Positions 7,664 to 18,681 of a DNA stretch of 64,000 nucleotides are shown here, piece after piece; the stretch's first letter is position 1; each line of letters begins with the position of its first letter. Below the pieces are notes generated by a model that made no database searches, had not been told where the DNA came from, and saw nothing but the letters and a program-made list of their open reading frames with translations. Source of the stretch: Trinickia terrae (GTDB taxonomy: Bacteria; Pseudomonadota; Gammaproteobacteria; Burkholderiales; Burkholderiaceae); assembly GCF_005144415.1 (NCBI RefSeq), contig NZ_SWJE01000008.1, positions 248,001 through 312,000 of the forward strand. Reading direction: 5' to 3'. Made by a program: the position numbers and the translations under genes.

Positions 7664-9778
7664 ATGACTTCGAATAGCCGACGTGACTTTCTGCGCGCCG
7701 CCGCTCAGGCGGCCGGCGCCGCAGCCGCGATGGGCGCGTTGCCCGCAGGCATCCGCAACGCGCTCGCCATTCCCGCCAACAACGCAACTCGCAGCATCAA
7801 GGACGTGGAGCACATCGTCATCCTGATGCAGGAGAACCGCTCGTTCGACCACTATTTCGGCACGCTGCGAGGCGTGCGCGGATACGGCGACAAGCGCACG
7901 ATCACGCTGCCTTCGGGCAAGCCGGTCTGGTATCAGCCGCTCGCCGGCGACGCGGGCTACGTGCTGCCGTTCCGCCCGAGCGCGCCGGACCTCGGCCTGC
8001 AGTTCCTGAAGGACCTGCCGCACGACTGGAACACGACGCACGCGGCGTGGAACGGCGGCGTCTACGATCAGTGGGTGCCGGCCAAGAGCTCGACGACGAT
8101 GGCCTACCTGACGCGCCAGGACATCCCGTTCCACTACCAGCTCGCCGACGCGTTCACGATCTGCGACGCCTACCACTGCTCGGGCATGACGCCGACCGAC
8201 CCGAACCGCTACTACATGTGGACCGGCTGGGTGGGCAACGACGGCAACGGCGGCGGCCCGGTGATCGACAACGCCGAAGCGGGCTACTCGTGGTCGACGT
8301 ATCCGGAAGTGCTCCAGCAGGCGGGCGTTTCGTGGAAGATCTACCAGGACATCGGCAACGGGCTCGACGCCGCGGGCTCGTGGGGCTGGACGAGCGATGC
8401 CTACATCGGCAACTACGGCGACAACTCGCTCCTCTATTTCAATCAATACCGCAACGCGCAGCCGGGCAATCCGCTCTATGACAACGCGCGCACGGGCACC
8501 AACGTGGCGGTGAGCGGCGGCTACTTCGACGTCCTCAAGCAGGACGTGCAGAACAATACGCTGCCGCAGGTCTCGTGGATCGTCGCGCCCGAAGCGTACT
8601 CGGAGCATCCGAACTGGCCCGCGAACTACGGCGCGTGGTACGTCGATCAAGTGCTGCAGATCCTGACGTCGAACGCCGACCTCTGGAGCAAGACGGTCCT
8701 GCTCGTCACCTACGACGAGAACGACGGCTTCTTCGATCACGTCGCGGCGCCGTTCGCGCCGTCGACGAGCGCAACGGGCTTGTCGAACGTCGATACTGCC
8801 AACGAGTATTTCGCCGGCAACTCGACGTATTCGGCGGGTCCCTACGGCCTCGGGCCGCGCGTGCCGATGCTCGTGGTGTCGCCGTGGTCCAAGGGCGGCT
8901 GGGTGTGCTCGGAGACGTTCGACCATACGTCGATCATCCGCTTCATCGAGCGCCGTTTCGGCCACGACCACAATCTCGCCGAGCCGAACGTCACGGCGTG
9001 GCGCCGTGCGGTATGCGGCGACCTCACGCGCGCGTTCGACTTCACGAATCCGAACGCCGCTTTGCCGACGCTGCCGAGCACGAGCGGCTACGTGCCGCCC
9101 GACCAGCTGCGTCATCCGGACTACGTGCCGGTGCCGCCGCTCGTGCAGGCGGTTCCGCAGCAAGAGCCCGGTGTGCGTCCGGCGCGCGCGCTGCCGTATG
9201 AGCTGTTCGCGCACGGCCTGCCGCAAGCGAACCAGGGCAAGTTCAACATCGAGTTCGTCAACAAGGGGCAGGCGGGCGCGGCGTTCCTCGTCTACGCAGC
9301 GCACAGCACAGGTGCGCCGCGCACCTACACCGTCGCCGCCGGGACGCGCCTGAAGGACCAGCTCGCGCTCGCCAGCGACGGGAGCTACGGCTTCTCGGTG
9401 CACGGCCCGAACGGCTTCTTCCGCCGTCTCGCGGGCAAGGCGGTGGCGACGCACTGGTGGAGCGGGACCGACGTGGCGTTGCCTGATGTGGTGGAAAGCT
9501 ACGACGTCGCCAACGGCAACATCCAGCTCACGCTCAAGAACGCGGGCACGGCGGCTTGCCAGTTCGCGATCTTCAACGCGTACGACCGCGGCAACGTCCT
9601 CAGGAAATCGGTCGCGGGCGGCGAGAGCGTGAGCGTCTACATCGATCTGCGCGCGCAGTACGGCTGGTACGACCTGCGCGTGACGGTCGAATCGGACCCG
9701 ACGTTCGAGCGTTGGCTCGCCGGCCACGTCGAGACGGGCAGCAGCAGCATGAGCGATCCGGCGCTGGGTCAGTCGTGA
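7664..9778 (+). CDS. Phospholipase C, phosphocholine-specific family, Tat-exported
   Basis: The mature family start is the ATG at 7664, giving 704 residues; the longer frame upstream has no support. Residues 1-35 are a twin-arginine signal (SRRDFLRAAAQAAGAAAAMG). The phosphoesterase domain shows VEHIVILMQENRSFDHYFGTL, the central TPTDPNR segment, YDENDGFFDH and FDHTSIIRFIERRFG, which together build the metal site of the PlcH/PlcN/AcpA superfamily. Two C-terminal beta domains typical of PlcN-type enzymes follow (about residues 500-690). Members hydrolyse phosphatidylcholine or similar lipids outside the cell and can help phosphate recovery. A strong terminator follows. Confidence 0.92.
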   Translation: MTSNSRRDFLRAAAQAAGAAAAMGALPAGIRNALAIPANNATRSIKDVEHIVILMQENRSFDHYFGTLRGVRGYGDKRTITLPSGKPVWYQPLAGDAGYVLPFRPSAPDLGLQFLKDLPHDWNTTHAAWNGGVYDQWVPAKSSTTMAYLTRQDIPFHYQLADAFTICDAYHCSGMTPTDPNRYYMWTGWVGNDGNGGGPVIDNAEAGYSWSTYPEVLQQAGVSWKIYQDIGNGLDAAGSWGWTSDAYIGNYGDNSLLYFNQYRNAQPGNPLYDNARTGTNVAVSGGYFDVLKQDVQNNTLPQVSWIVAPEAYSEHPNWPANYGAWYVDQVLQILTSNADLWSKTVLLVTYDENDGFFDHVAAPFAPSTSATGLSNVDTANEYFAGNSTYSAGPYGLGPRVPMLVVSPWSKGGWVCSETFDHTSIIRFIERRFGHDHNLAEPNVTAWRRAVCGDLTRAFDFTNPNAALPTLPSTSGYVPPDQLRHPDYVPVPPLVQAVPQQEPGVRPARALPYELFAHGLPQANQGKFNIEFVNKGQAGAAFLVYAAHSTGAPRTYTVAAGTRLKDQLALASDGSYGFSVHGPNGFFRRLAGKAVATHWWSGTDVALPDVVESYDVANGNIQLTLKNAGTAACQFAIFNAYDRGNVLRKSVAGGESVSVYIDLRAQYGWYDLRVTVESDPTFERWLAGHVETGSSSMSDPALGQS

Positions 9779-9806
9779 TGGAAGGCCGCCATCGGCGATG
9801 AGACGC

Positions 9807-9842
9807 ATCGGACCCGCGTGCCGCGGGTCCGATCAGCTTTTT
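9807..9842 (+). terminator. Rho-independent terminator after phospholipase C
   Basis: ATCGGACCCGC and GCGGGTCCGAT form an 11-bp perfect stem with a 5-base loop, and a T-run follows shortly after (CAGCTTTTT). It starts 28 bases after the phospholipase stop and overlaps the end of the convergent zinc-ribbon gene. Confidence 0.85.
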
Positions 9843-9997
9843 CTCGACGTCTGCGCGACAAACGGGGTGGGTACGTGCTGCACCTGCTCGCTCCCGCATT
9901 TCGGGCAGGGCGGATGGGCCTTCTCATGTTCGGCGAGGTGTTCGACATGCTCGAACGTCTCGCCGCACTTTTCGCAACGATATTGGTAAGTCGGCAT
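9833..9997 (-). CDS. FmdB-type zinc-ribbon protein, 54 aa
   Basis: The start at 9997 gives MPTYQYRCEKCGETFEHVEH, the classic opening of FmdB-family regulatory proteins, and GGAGG lies just upstream. Two Cys pairs, CEKC at about residues 8-11 and CPKC at about 31-34, would bind one zinc ion. The short tail is polar. Members are small putative regulators of uncertain role. The gene is convergent with phospholipase C and its last bases share the terminator hairpin. Confidence 0.87.
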   Translation of the reverse strand: MPTYQYRCEKCGETFEHVEHLAEHEKAHPPCPKCGSEQVQHVPTPFVAQTSRKS

Positions 9998-10201
9998 GGC
10001 AGTCCTCCGGCACGAGTCCTGCACGTCGTCGCCGGGTATCTCGCCAACAGTGTGCAGCGCTCTAGTGACCCATTGTAGGTCACGAAAAGAGCCGAACCCT
10101 TGTTTGAACCGGCAATTGCATAGTTTGGCGGACTATGGTCTCGTACTCGCTTGCGAGCGGATTGCTCGGACGATTCGCCAGTCGGCTGAAAAAACAAAAC
10201 C

Positions 10202-10651
10202 ATGAACTCAACGGTTCTTTCGGCGCTCGCCGCACTGGTCGGCGCGATCATCGGCGGCCTGACGTCGGTATTGGCGTCATGGATGACGCAACGGACACAG
10301 GCGCGGGCAGACTGGCTCCTGCAGGACCGGGCGCGCCGCCAGGAGCTTTACAAGGATTTCATCGAGGAGGCGTCCGCATGCTACGTCCATGCGCTCCAGC
10401 ATGGCGAGCCGGATCTGCATTCGCTTGCCAGTCTCTACGCGAAGATCAACCGGATGCGGGTGCAATCCTCGCGGCAGGTCGTGGAGGAGGCCGATCGCAT
10501 CGGGCGAGCGATCGTCGATACGTACCTGAGTCCCGACAGGACATTCGTCGAGTTGCGGGAGATGCTCGCGGACGGCTCGATCGACATCCTCATCGAATTC
10601 GGTTCGATGTGCCGCGCCGAACTGGAATCGCTGCGCGCCCAGCAATTCTGA
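10202..10651 (+). CDS. Hypothetical protein with one N-terminal membrane helix, 149 aa
   Basis: Residues 4-27 form a glycine-containing hydrophobic helix (LSALAALVGAIIGGLTSVLASW), followed by a soluble, mostly helical, charged region of about 120 residues (QDRARRQELYKDFIEEASACY and onwards). Proteins with this layout are widespread and uncharacterised. It has a likely signal-anchor topology with the helical domain in the cytoplasm. It is convergent with the small gene at 10665-10988, only 13 bases away. No function can be assigned. Confidence 0.7.
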   Translation: MNSTVLSALAALVGAIIGGLTSVLASWMTQRTQARADWLLQDRARRQELYKDFIEEASACYVHALQHGEPDLHSLASLYAKINRMRVQSSRQVVEEADRIGRAIVDTYLSPDRTFVELREMLADGSIDILIEFGSMCRAELESLRAQQF

Positions 10652-10664
10652 TCGGCACGGCGCT

Positions 10665-10988
10665 TCAGGCTTTATCGCGCGGCGTTTCTTCAGTGACGCG
10701 CAACGCGGCGTGGGCCGCGACCAGCAGTCCGGCGTCGTGCTCGCGAAGCGACGCGTCGACAGCGTCCAATGCCTTGGCGAGTTCATGACGTCCTTCCTCG
10801 GTCGAATTACCGCCGTCGAACACGAGGTCGGCTTCTTGTCTTAACCGTTTAATGAGCTTTGCGGCACAGCGGCTGTCGAGTGTGCCGTTGTGAACGAATG
10901 CGCTGATTTGCAGCGTCAGGGCGGCCAGGGTGGCCTCGGTGGTTTGATTGAGAAGCTCCAATTCGTCTTTCGACGACCGTTTACTCAT
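10665..10988 (-). CDS. Hypothetical soluble helical protein, 107 aa
   Basis: The protein begins MSKRSSKDELELLNQTTEAT and is predicted mostly helical, without signal peptide, membrane segment or cysteine cluster. It holds amphipathic stretches such as AAKLIKRLRQEADLVF and HELAKALDAVDASLREHDAG. I do not recognise a family. Codon use matches the surrounding GC-rich genes, which supports it as real. It is convergent with the membrane-helix protein next to it. Confidence 0.6.
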   Translation of the reverse strand: MSKRSSKDELELLNQTTEATLAALTLQISAFVHNGTLDSRCAAKLIKRLRQEADLVFDGGNSTEEGRHELAKALDAVDASLREHDAGLLVAAHAALRVTEETPRDKA

Positions 10989-11211
10989 CGCGGTTCTCCG
11001 GTTTGCGTTCGTTCGAGAAACACAGGATCGGCGCTTGCGGCACCCAGGCTCCGCAAGCTCGGCTTTGGACAGGGCGATCCATTCTAATAGACGAAGTGGC
11101 CTTTTTGATGCGAAATGAGTTGGATTGTGCGCATGTCCACGATCGGTCCGCTCAAGCGCCGTTTCGTTAGCGACGCTGCACGCTTCGTGCGACGGATGCC
11201 CGAGCGCTTCC

Positions 11212-13941
<2,730 letters not shown>

Positions 13942-13995
13942 GGCGACTTCCTCGGACGAGGAGCGGAAGAGGCCAATTTAGCGCATTCGCGGGGC

Positions 13996-16026
13996 TTATG
14001 TGCGCCGCACCGTACCCGAGCGGCCGTTCGGCTGCACCGACGCCAGCAGCGATTCGATACGCAGCAGCTCCCCGAGCGACCACGCTTGAAACGGCGTGCC
14101 GCGCGGCGCGTGCGGCGCGTCGCCGTCGGCGATCTCGCAGACGTGGCCGAGCCCGTCGACGCGCAAATGCGCGAAGAGCGGCGCGAGGAAGCGGCGGCGC
14201 GCTTCGGCGCGCGTATGCGGCGAACTGCCGTGCACGCGCAGCCAGGCTTCGACGAACGGACCGATCAGCCAGGGCCAGACGGTGCCCTGGTGATAGGCCG
14301 CATCGCGTTGCCGCACGTTGCCCGTGTAAGCGCCTGCATAGTTCGGATCGCCCGGCGCGAGCGTGCGCAGCCCGAGCGGCGTGAGCAAATCGGCTTCGAC
14401 TTGCTCGACGATATGGCGCGCCGTTTCGCCTGTCGCGAGCGTGAATGGCAAGCCGCCCACCGCGAAGATCTGGTTCGGCCGGATGCTCGCGTCGACGCGG
14501 CCGGGCTCGTGATCGACGTCGACGACGTCGTACAGCGCGCCTGTCTGCGGATTGACGAAGCGCGCGAGAAACGCCTGCGTGGCGCGCTCTTCGAGGCTTT
14601 GCCATTGCGCGGTCCAGTCGAGCGAGGTCCGCAGCGCGTTGATCCACAGCGCCTGGACCTCGACCGGCTTGCCGATGCGCGGCGTGACGACCCGGCCGTC
14701 GACTTTCGCGTCCATCCACGTGAGCTGGACGCCCGGTACGCCGGCGCGGACGAGCCCGTCCGTATCCGCGCCGATCGCATAGCGGGTGCCGCGCGCGTAG
14801 CCTTCGAGCACGGCGTCGACGGCATGGCGCAAGGTCGAGCGGGTCGTGTGGCTCGCGTGGTCGGTGCGCAGGTAGTCGTGCACCGCGACGATGAACCATA
14901 GCGATGCATCGACGGCGTTGTATTCCGGCTCGCTGCCGTCGTCGGGGAAGCGGTTGGGCAGCATTCCTTGCGACACCGTGCGCGACCAGTCGAGCAGGAT
15001 CGCCTCGGCGTCGCCGTAGCGGCGCGTGCCGAGCGCGAGACCGCGCAGCGCGATGAAGGTGTCGCGGCCCCAGTCGGTGAACCACGGGTAGCCGGCGACG
15101 AGCGTCTGGCCCGTGCCGCGCTCGACGAAGTACGCGTCGGCGGACAAGCGCGTGCGCGAGCGGAACGCGGCGCGGCGCGCATGCTCGGCGCGCGCGAGCT
15201 CGGCGGCGCGCGTCTTGGCGTCGTCGCCGAGTTCGCCGTTCGGGCGCAGGATGATGACGGCGTCGCGCGCGGCCACGTCGAACGCGAACACGCCGGGGGT
15301 CGCGAGATCCTCGCTGAAGTCGAGGCCCCGCTCGCGCTCGCGGACGTAGAGGAAATGGCGATACCAGTCCGGCGCGTGCTCATACGTGCCGTTCGTCAGT
15401 GCGGCGATAGCGGGCAAATCGCCGTAGGGGCGCCATGCGACGTTGCCGCCCGCCTCGCGGCAGGAGAAGCAGAAGGCCGCGTTTTCGTGGTGCAGCGCAT
15501 GGTGGTCGCGTCCGGAGAGCAGCAGCCGCACCTTCAAGCGAAGCGGACCAGCCACGTCTTGCGCGCCTTCGAGCCTCCAGCGCAGCACGGTTTCCCCATA
15601 GCCCTTCGCGACGAACAGCTCGTAGACGAGCGTGGCCGCGCCGTCGATCCGGAAGCGCCAGACCGGCCAGGGCGCGACGTCGAACGCGATCAGATGCGGC
15701 GCGAGATCGGGGTGGACAACATCGGGAAGGTAGCGCTGCGTCGACAAAGGCACGTTGCCGCCGGGCGTTTCGAGCCACGCCTGAAGGCCGTTGACGAGCA
15801 CCACGCGGCCCGTCGGCGGATGCGTCGCCGCGAGCAGCAGCGCGTGATAGCGGCGCGTGCGCTCGCCGCCCGCGGTGCCCGACGCGAAGCCGCCGAGGCC
15901 GTCGGGCTCGAGCCATTCGGCGTGCTCGTCGAACTGCTCGGCAAGAAAAGACGATGCGCCGGAGGCGTCCCGCGCGCCGCTATGCGCGTCGTCCGGCAGG
16001 TGTTCGGAGGGGATCGTTCGCGTCAT
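13996..16026 (-). CDS. Amylo-alpha-1,6-glucosidase / glycogen debranching enzyme
   Basis: The 676-residue protein has an N-terminal sugar-binding-type domain starting around residue 40 (WLEPDGLGGFASGTAGGERTRRYHALL). A C-terminal GDE_C barrel follows, with WFTDWGRDTFIALRG, QGMLPNRFPDDG, NAVDASLWF and AYHQGTVWPWLIGPF. These match bacterial debranching enzymes that cleave alpha-1,6 branch points of glycogen-like glucans. No signal peptide is seen. It is the first gene of a two-gene operon with the GH63-like hydrolase, so both probably degrade a storage alpha-glucan. Confidence 0.9.
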   Translation of the reverse strand: MTRTIPSEHLPDDAHSGARDASGASSFLAEQFDEHAEWLEPDGLGGFASGTAGGERTRRYHALLLAATHPPTGRVVLVNGLQAWLETPGGNVPLSTQRYLPDVVHPDLAPHLIAFDVAPWPVWRFRIDGAATLVYELFVAKGYGETVLRWRLEGAQDVAGPLRLKVRLLLSGRDHHALHHENAAFCFSCREAGGNVAWRPYGDLPAIAALTNGTYEHAPDWYRHFLYVRERERGLDFSEDLATPGVFAFDVAARDAVIILRPNGELGDDAKTRAAELARAEHARRAAFRSRTRLSADAYFVERGTGQTLVAGYPWFTDWGRDTFIALRGLALGTRRYGDAEAILLDWSRTVSQGMLPNRFPDDGSEPEYNAVDASLWFIVAVHDYLRTDHASHTTRSTLRHAVDAVLEGYARGTRYAIGADTDGLVRAGVPGVQLTWMDAKVDGRVVTPRIGKPVEVQALWINALRTSLDWTAQWQSLEERATQAFLARFVNPQTGALYDVVDVDHEPGRVDASIRPNQIFAVGGLPFTLATGETARHIVEQVEADLLTPLGLRTLAPGDPNYAGAYTGNVRQRDAAYHQGTVWPWLIGPFVEAWLRVHGSSPHTRAEARRRFLAPLFAHLRVDGLGHVCEIADGDAPHAPRGTPFQAWSLGELLRIESLLASVQPNGRSGTVRRT

Positions 16027-16323
16027 GTCGAAGCTCTTCGCGCTCTATGCACGCATCAGCGCATCGTATCCGTTCGCTGCCGCAGCGTCTCGAAGACTCG
16101 GGAAAACACGGTGCCCGAAGCAATCCAAACGCATTTTGACCGCTGAAACAAGGCTCAAAATGCATCGGACAGTCTGCGCCGCGCAACACATCGCGCGATA
16201 AAGCAGCGGGAATAACACAAAAGAGATGCACGAAACGTTGTGGCGTATGTAGAATCCGCCGTTGAAGCGCGCGTATATCTCGCGCGCTTCGGTTCATCAC
16301 TGACCACAACTGGTAGGAGAAAC

Positions 16324-16770
16324 ATGGCGACTTCCGCAAAAAAGGTAGCCAAGAAGGCTGCCCCCGCACCGGCTAAGAAAGCAGCCGCAACGAAAGCTCC
16401 CGCGAAGAAAGTAGCGGCTAAGAAGGTCGCCGTGAAGGCGTCCGGCGCACCGTCGCCGATCAAGGACACCTTCACGAAGGCCTCGCTGGCTGCTCACCTC
16501 GCTGAGCGCGCTGCTGTCGAGCCGAAGTCCGTCAAGGCTGTGCTGGCCGCACTCGAAGACACGATCCTCGGTACGGTCCACAAGAAGGGCGCAGGCGAGT
16601 TCACGCTGTCCGGCCTTCTGAAGATCGTCGTGCAAGCCGTGCCGGCGAAGAAGAAGCGCTTCGGCAAGGACCCGTTCACGGGCGAAGAGCGCTGGTTCCC
16701 GGCCAAGCCGGCATCGGTGCGCATCAAGGCGCGCGCGCTGAAGAAGCTGAAGGACGCAGCAGCGGCGTAA
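16324..16770 (+). CDS. HU-family DNA-binding protein with histone H1-like lysine/alanine tail
   Basis: ATG 16324 is preceded by GGTAGGAGAAAC; the product has 148 residues. The first 45 residues are almost only Lys, Ala, Pro and Val in PAKKA-like repeats, resembling histone H1 C-terminal tails. Residues of about 50-148 are an HU/IHF-type domain with TKASLAAHLAERAAVEPKSVK, the LKIVVQAVPAKKKRFGKDPF arm and KPASVRIKARALKKLKDA. The protein should compact the nucleoid. The tail-first arrangement is known in Burkholderiales. A clear terminator follows. Confidence 0.92.
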   Translation: MATSAKKVAKKAAPAPAKKAAATKAPAKKVAAKKVAVKASGAPSPIKDTFTKASLAAHLAERAAVEPKSVKAVLAALEDTILGTVHKKGAGEFTLSGLLKIVVQAVPAKKKRFGKDPFTGEERWFPAKPASVRIKARALKKLKDAAAA

Positions 16771-16834
16771 TAGCCGCGCGTGCTGGCATCGCCGCGTGCT
16801 GTTGAGCGCGGCGCCGCGAGCGCAAGCTGATCGG

Positions 16835-16869
16835 AATCCCCGCGAGCGGAAGTTCGCGGGGATTTTTTT
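16835..16869 (+). terminator. Rho-independent terminator after the HU-like gene
   Basis: AATCCCCGCGA and TCGCGGGGATT pair across an 8-base loop, and the right arm runs into seven T residues. It lies 64 bases after the HU-like stop codon. Confidence 0.92.
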
Positions 16870-16882
16870 GCGTCAGTCTCAA

Positions 16883-17000
16883 TCAACCCCGCGGATGTAA
16901 GCCGGCGTAAGTGCCGGGCGTCACGCCATAGGTGCGCTTGAAAAGGCGGTTCAAATGGCTTTGATCGTAGAGGCCGGCTTCGGCGGCGCTGCGCGGGGAT
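16883..17000 (-). pseudogene. Remnant of an AraC-family regulator, C-terminal end only
   Basis: On the minus strand the frame ending at the TGA at 16883-16885 reads AAEAGLYDQSHLNRLFKRTY followed by GVTPG and a short tail. This is the second helix-turn-helix of an AraC/XylS regulator with its usual C-terminus. Upstream in the same frame the similarity stops within about 40 residues and runs into the hairpin beyond the cytochrome peroxidase gene. The regulator's ligand domain and first helix-turn-helix are therefore missing. The deletion end point is approximate. Confidence 0.8.
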
Positions 17001-17027
17001 TGGCGAAAAGTGCTATGGGGAGAGAGG

Positions 17028-17060
17028 CGGGAGGACAGGCGCGCGCCGTCTGTCCTCCCG
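17028..17060 (-). terminator. Candidate terminator hairpin after cytochrome c peroxidase
   Basis: CGGGAGGACAG and CTGTCCTCCCG form an 11-bp perfect stem 8 bases beyond the stop codon of the minus-strand peroxidase gene. The sequence after the stem is pyrimidine-rich but not a true T-run, so termination strength is uncertain. Confidence 0.65.
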
Positions 17061-17068
17061 TCGAAGCG

Positions 17069-18535
17069 CTATTGCGGCTTCTGGTCGAGCGCCATCTTCG
17101 GATCCGGCTGATAGCCGTCGTTCAGCGTCTTCATGAAGGCGATGATGTCGCGGATATCGTCGTCGGTCATCGACGGCTTGTCGCCGAACTTGCGGTCGAA
17201 CGGGGCATCGGATTTGTCGATGTTCGCGCGGTAGCGGGCCGGCAGGTCGTTGTACTTGGTCACCTTGCCGTGCGCGTCGCGCGGGTAGATCTTCGCCGGA
17301 TCGATGTCGCGCAGGTTGTAGAACGCCATCACCTCGTCGAGCGTGTGGTAGACGCCGTTGTGGAAGAACACCTTGCGCGTCGACGAATTGCGCAGCGTCG
17401 GCGTGAGGAACATGCCGCAATATTGCGTCTGCTTTGAAAGGTCGGTCCGGTAGGGGCCGCAGATCCCCATGTCGTAGTACTTGGGGTTCTTCGTCGCCGC
17501 GAGCGCCGTGTTGCGCGGCACGCCGAGCGCTTCGTACTGGTAGTCGGTAAACATCGGCGGCAGGCCGTCCTTGCCCGGCTTCGACAGGTGGCAGCCGGCG
17601 CAGTTGGCCTTCTGCGGATCGTTGAAGAGCTGCAGGCCATGAAGCTCGGCCTGCGTGAGGCGAGCCTTGCCTTCGAGCCAGTAATCGTACTTGCTCGTGT
17701 ACGGATGGAACGACACGTCCTCGAACTGGTAGCGCGCCACCGCGAACATCGCCTCCGACACGAGCATCTTCGGATTGTCGAAGATGGCTTGGCCGAAGAG
17801 CTGCGCGAACGCCGCGCGATAGGAGCTGTGGGAGAGCTTGCCGGCGATCGCTTCGAGGCTCGGGTTCGCCATCTCGGTCGGGTTCAGCATCGGGCCGATC
17901 GCCTGCGCCTGCAGCGTGTCGACGCGGCCGTCCCAGAACAGACCGCCCTGCGGCACCATCGCGGGCGCGGCCGGCGCGACGCCCGCCGTCTTCTGCGCGC
18001 GCGCCACGCCGCTTGCCGCCGTCGCGGCCTGGGTCAGGTTGGCGGCTTCCTCGGTGTCGCCCTGGTCGGGGCCGATGCTGAAGTTCGGCTGACGGTAGAG
18101 GTACATCAACGAGGGCGGCGGACGGTCGCCCTGGAGCGTCAACGACGGGCCGCCCATCTGCACCGGCAGGCCGTTGGGCGGGCCGTACGCGTGCTCGGCG
18201 CTATGGCACGAGGCGCACGACATCTTGCCCGAGCCGGACAGCGTCTGGTCGTAGAAGATCTGCTTGCCGAGCTGCGCCATCGCGGAGAGCGGCGCGGCGG
18301 CGGGGCGCACCAAGTGCACGGGATTCGGGTTGGCGCCCGTCAGCTGCTCCACCATCTTGCCGACCGGAGCGGGCGTCTGGTCTGGCGCGCTCAGCGCCCA
18401 CACCGACAGGCCGGCGGCGGCACACATCGCGGCCAGCGCGCCGCTGACGAGCCGGCGCGCGCGGCGGTTCGCCGCGCCTGAGGATGATGCGTCCGCGGAT
18501 GGCGCGGAAACGGCGGCATTCTGCGATTCGTTCAT
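17069..18535 (-). CDS. Di-haem cytochrome c peroxidase family protein
   Basis: The 488-residue protein has an N-terminal membrane anchor or signal at about residues 28-50 (LVSGALAAMCAAAGLSVWAL). Two c-type haem motifs follow: CASCH at about residue 115 and CAGCH at about residue 310. The regions LGKQIFYDQTLSGSGKMSC and GLQLFNDPQKANCAGC are typical of bacterial CcpA/MauG-like peroxidases, which reduce hydrogen peroxide or oxidise a protein partner in the periplasm. The phosphoesterase gene lies 146 bases upstream on the same strand, with a hairpin between them, so the two may be co-expressed. Confidence 0.9.
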   Translation of the reverse strand: MNESQNAAVSAPSADASSSGAANRRARRLVSGALAAMCAAAGLSVWALSAPDQTPAPVGKMVEQLTGANPNPVHLVRPAAAPLSAMAQLGKQIFYDQTLSGSGKMSCASCHSAEHAYGPPNGLPVQMGGPSLTLQGDRPPPSLMYLYRQPNFSIGPDQGDTEEAANLTQAATAASGVARAQKTAGVAPAAPAMVPQGGLFWDGRVDTLQAQAIGPMLNPTEMANPSLEAIAGKLSHSSYRAAFAQLFGQAIFDNPKMLVSEAMFAVARYQFEDVSFHPYTSKYDYWLEGKARLTQAELHGLQLFNDPQKANCAGCHLSKPGKDGLPPMFTDYQYEALGVPRNTALAATKNPKYYDMGICGPYRTDLSKQTQYCGMFLTPTLRNSSTRKVFFHNGVYHTLDEVMAFYNLRDIDPAKIYPRDAHGKVTKYNDLPARYRANIDKSDAPFDRKFGDKPSMTDDDIRDIIAFMKTLNDGYQPDPKMALDQKPQ

Positions 18536-18570
18536 TGAAGTCGTGTCTTTGTCGGAAGTCAGAAACGGCT

Positions 18571-18590
18571 ACAGCCCGTTGCCGGGCTGT
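18571..18590. other. Intergenic stem-loop between phosphoesterase and peroxidase genes
   Basis: ACAGCCCG-TTGC-CGGGCTGT is a perfect 8-bp stem with a tetraloop, 36 bases upstream of the peroxidase start and without a T-run. It may process or stabilise the shared transcript, or attenuate it. Confidence 0.45.
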
Positions 18591-18681
18591 GAGCATCCCT
18601 CTACAGCGGTAGCGGCTCCTGCGCGTTTGCGTCCGTTGCGGCGCTTGGCGCGAGGGAACCGCGGCTCCCGCTAACTTCTCG

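Noticed and set aside
7649-9808. 719-codon minus-strand frame
   Set aside because: It is antisense to phospholipase C, with Arg/Val/Ala-rich composition and no recognisable domain.
16955-17437. 160-codon plus-strand frame beginning in the AraC remnant
   Set aside because: It runs antisense to the peroxidase gene and is Val/Arg-rich shadow sequence.
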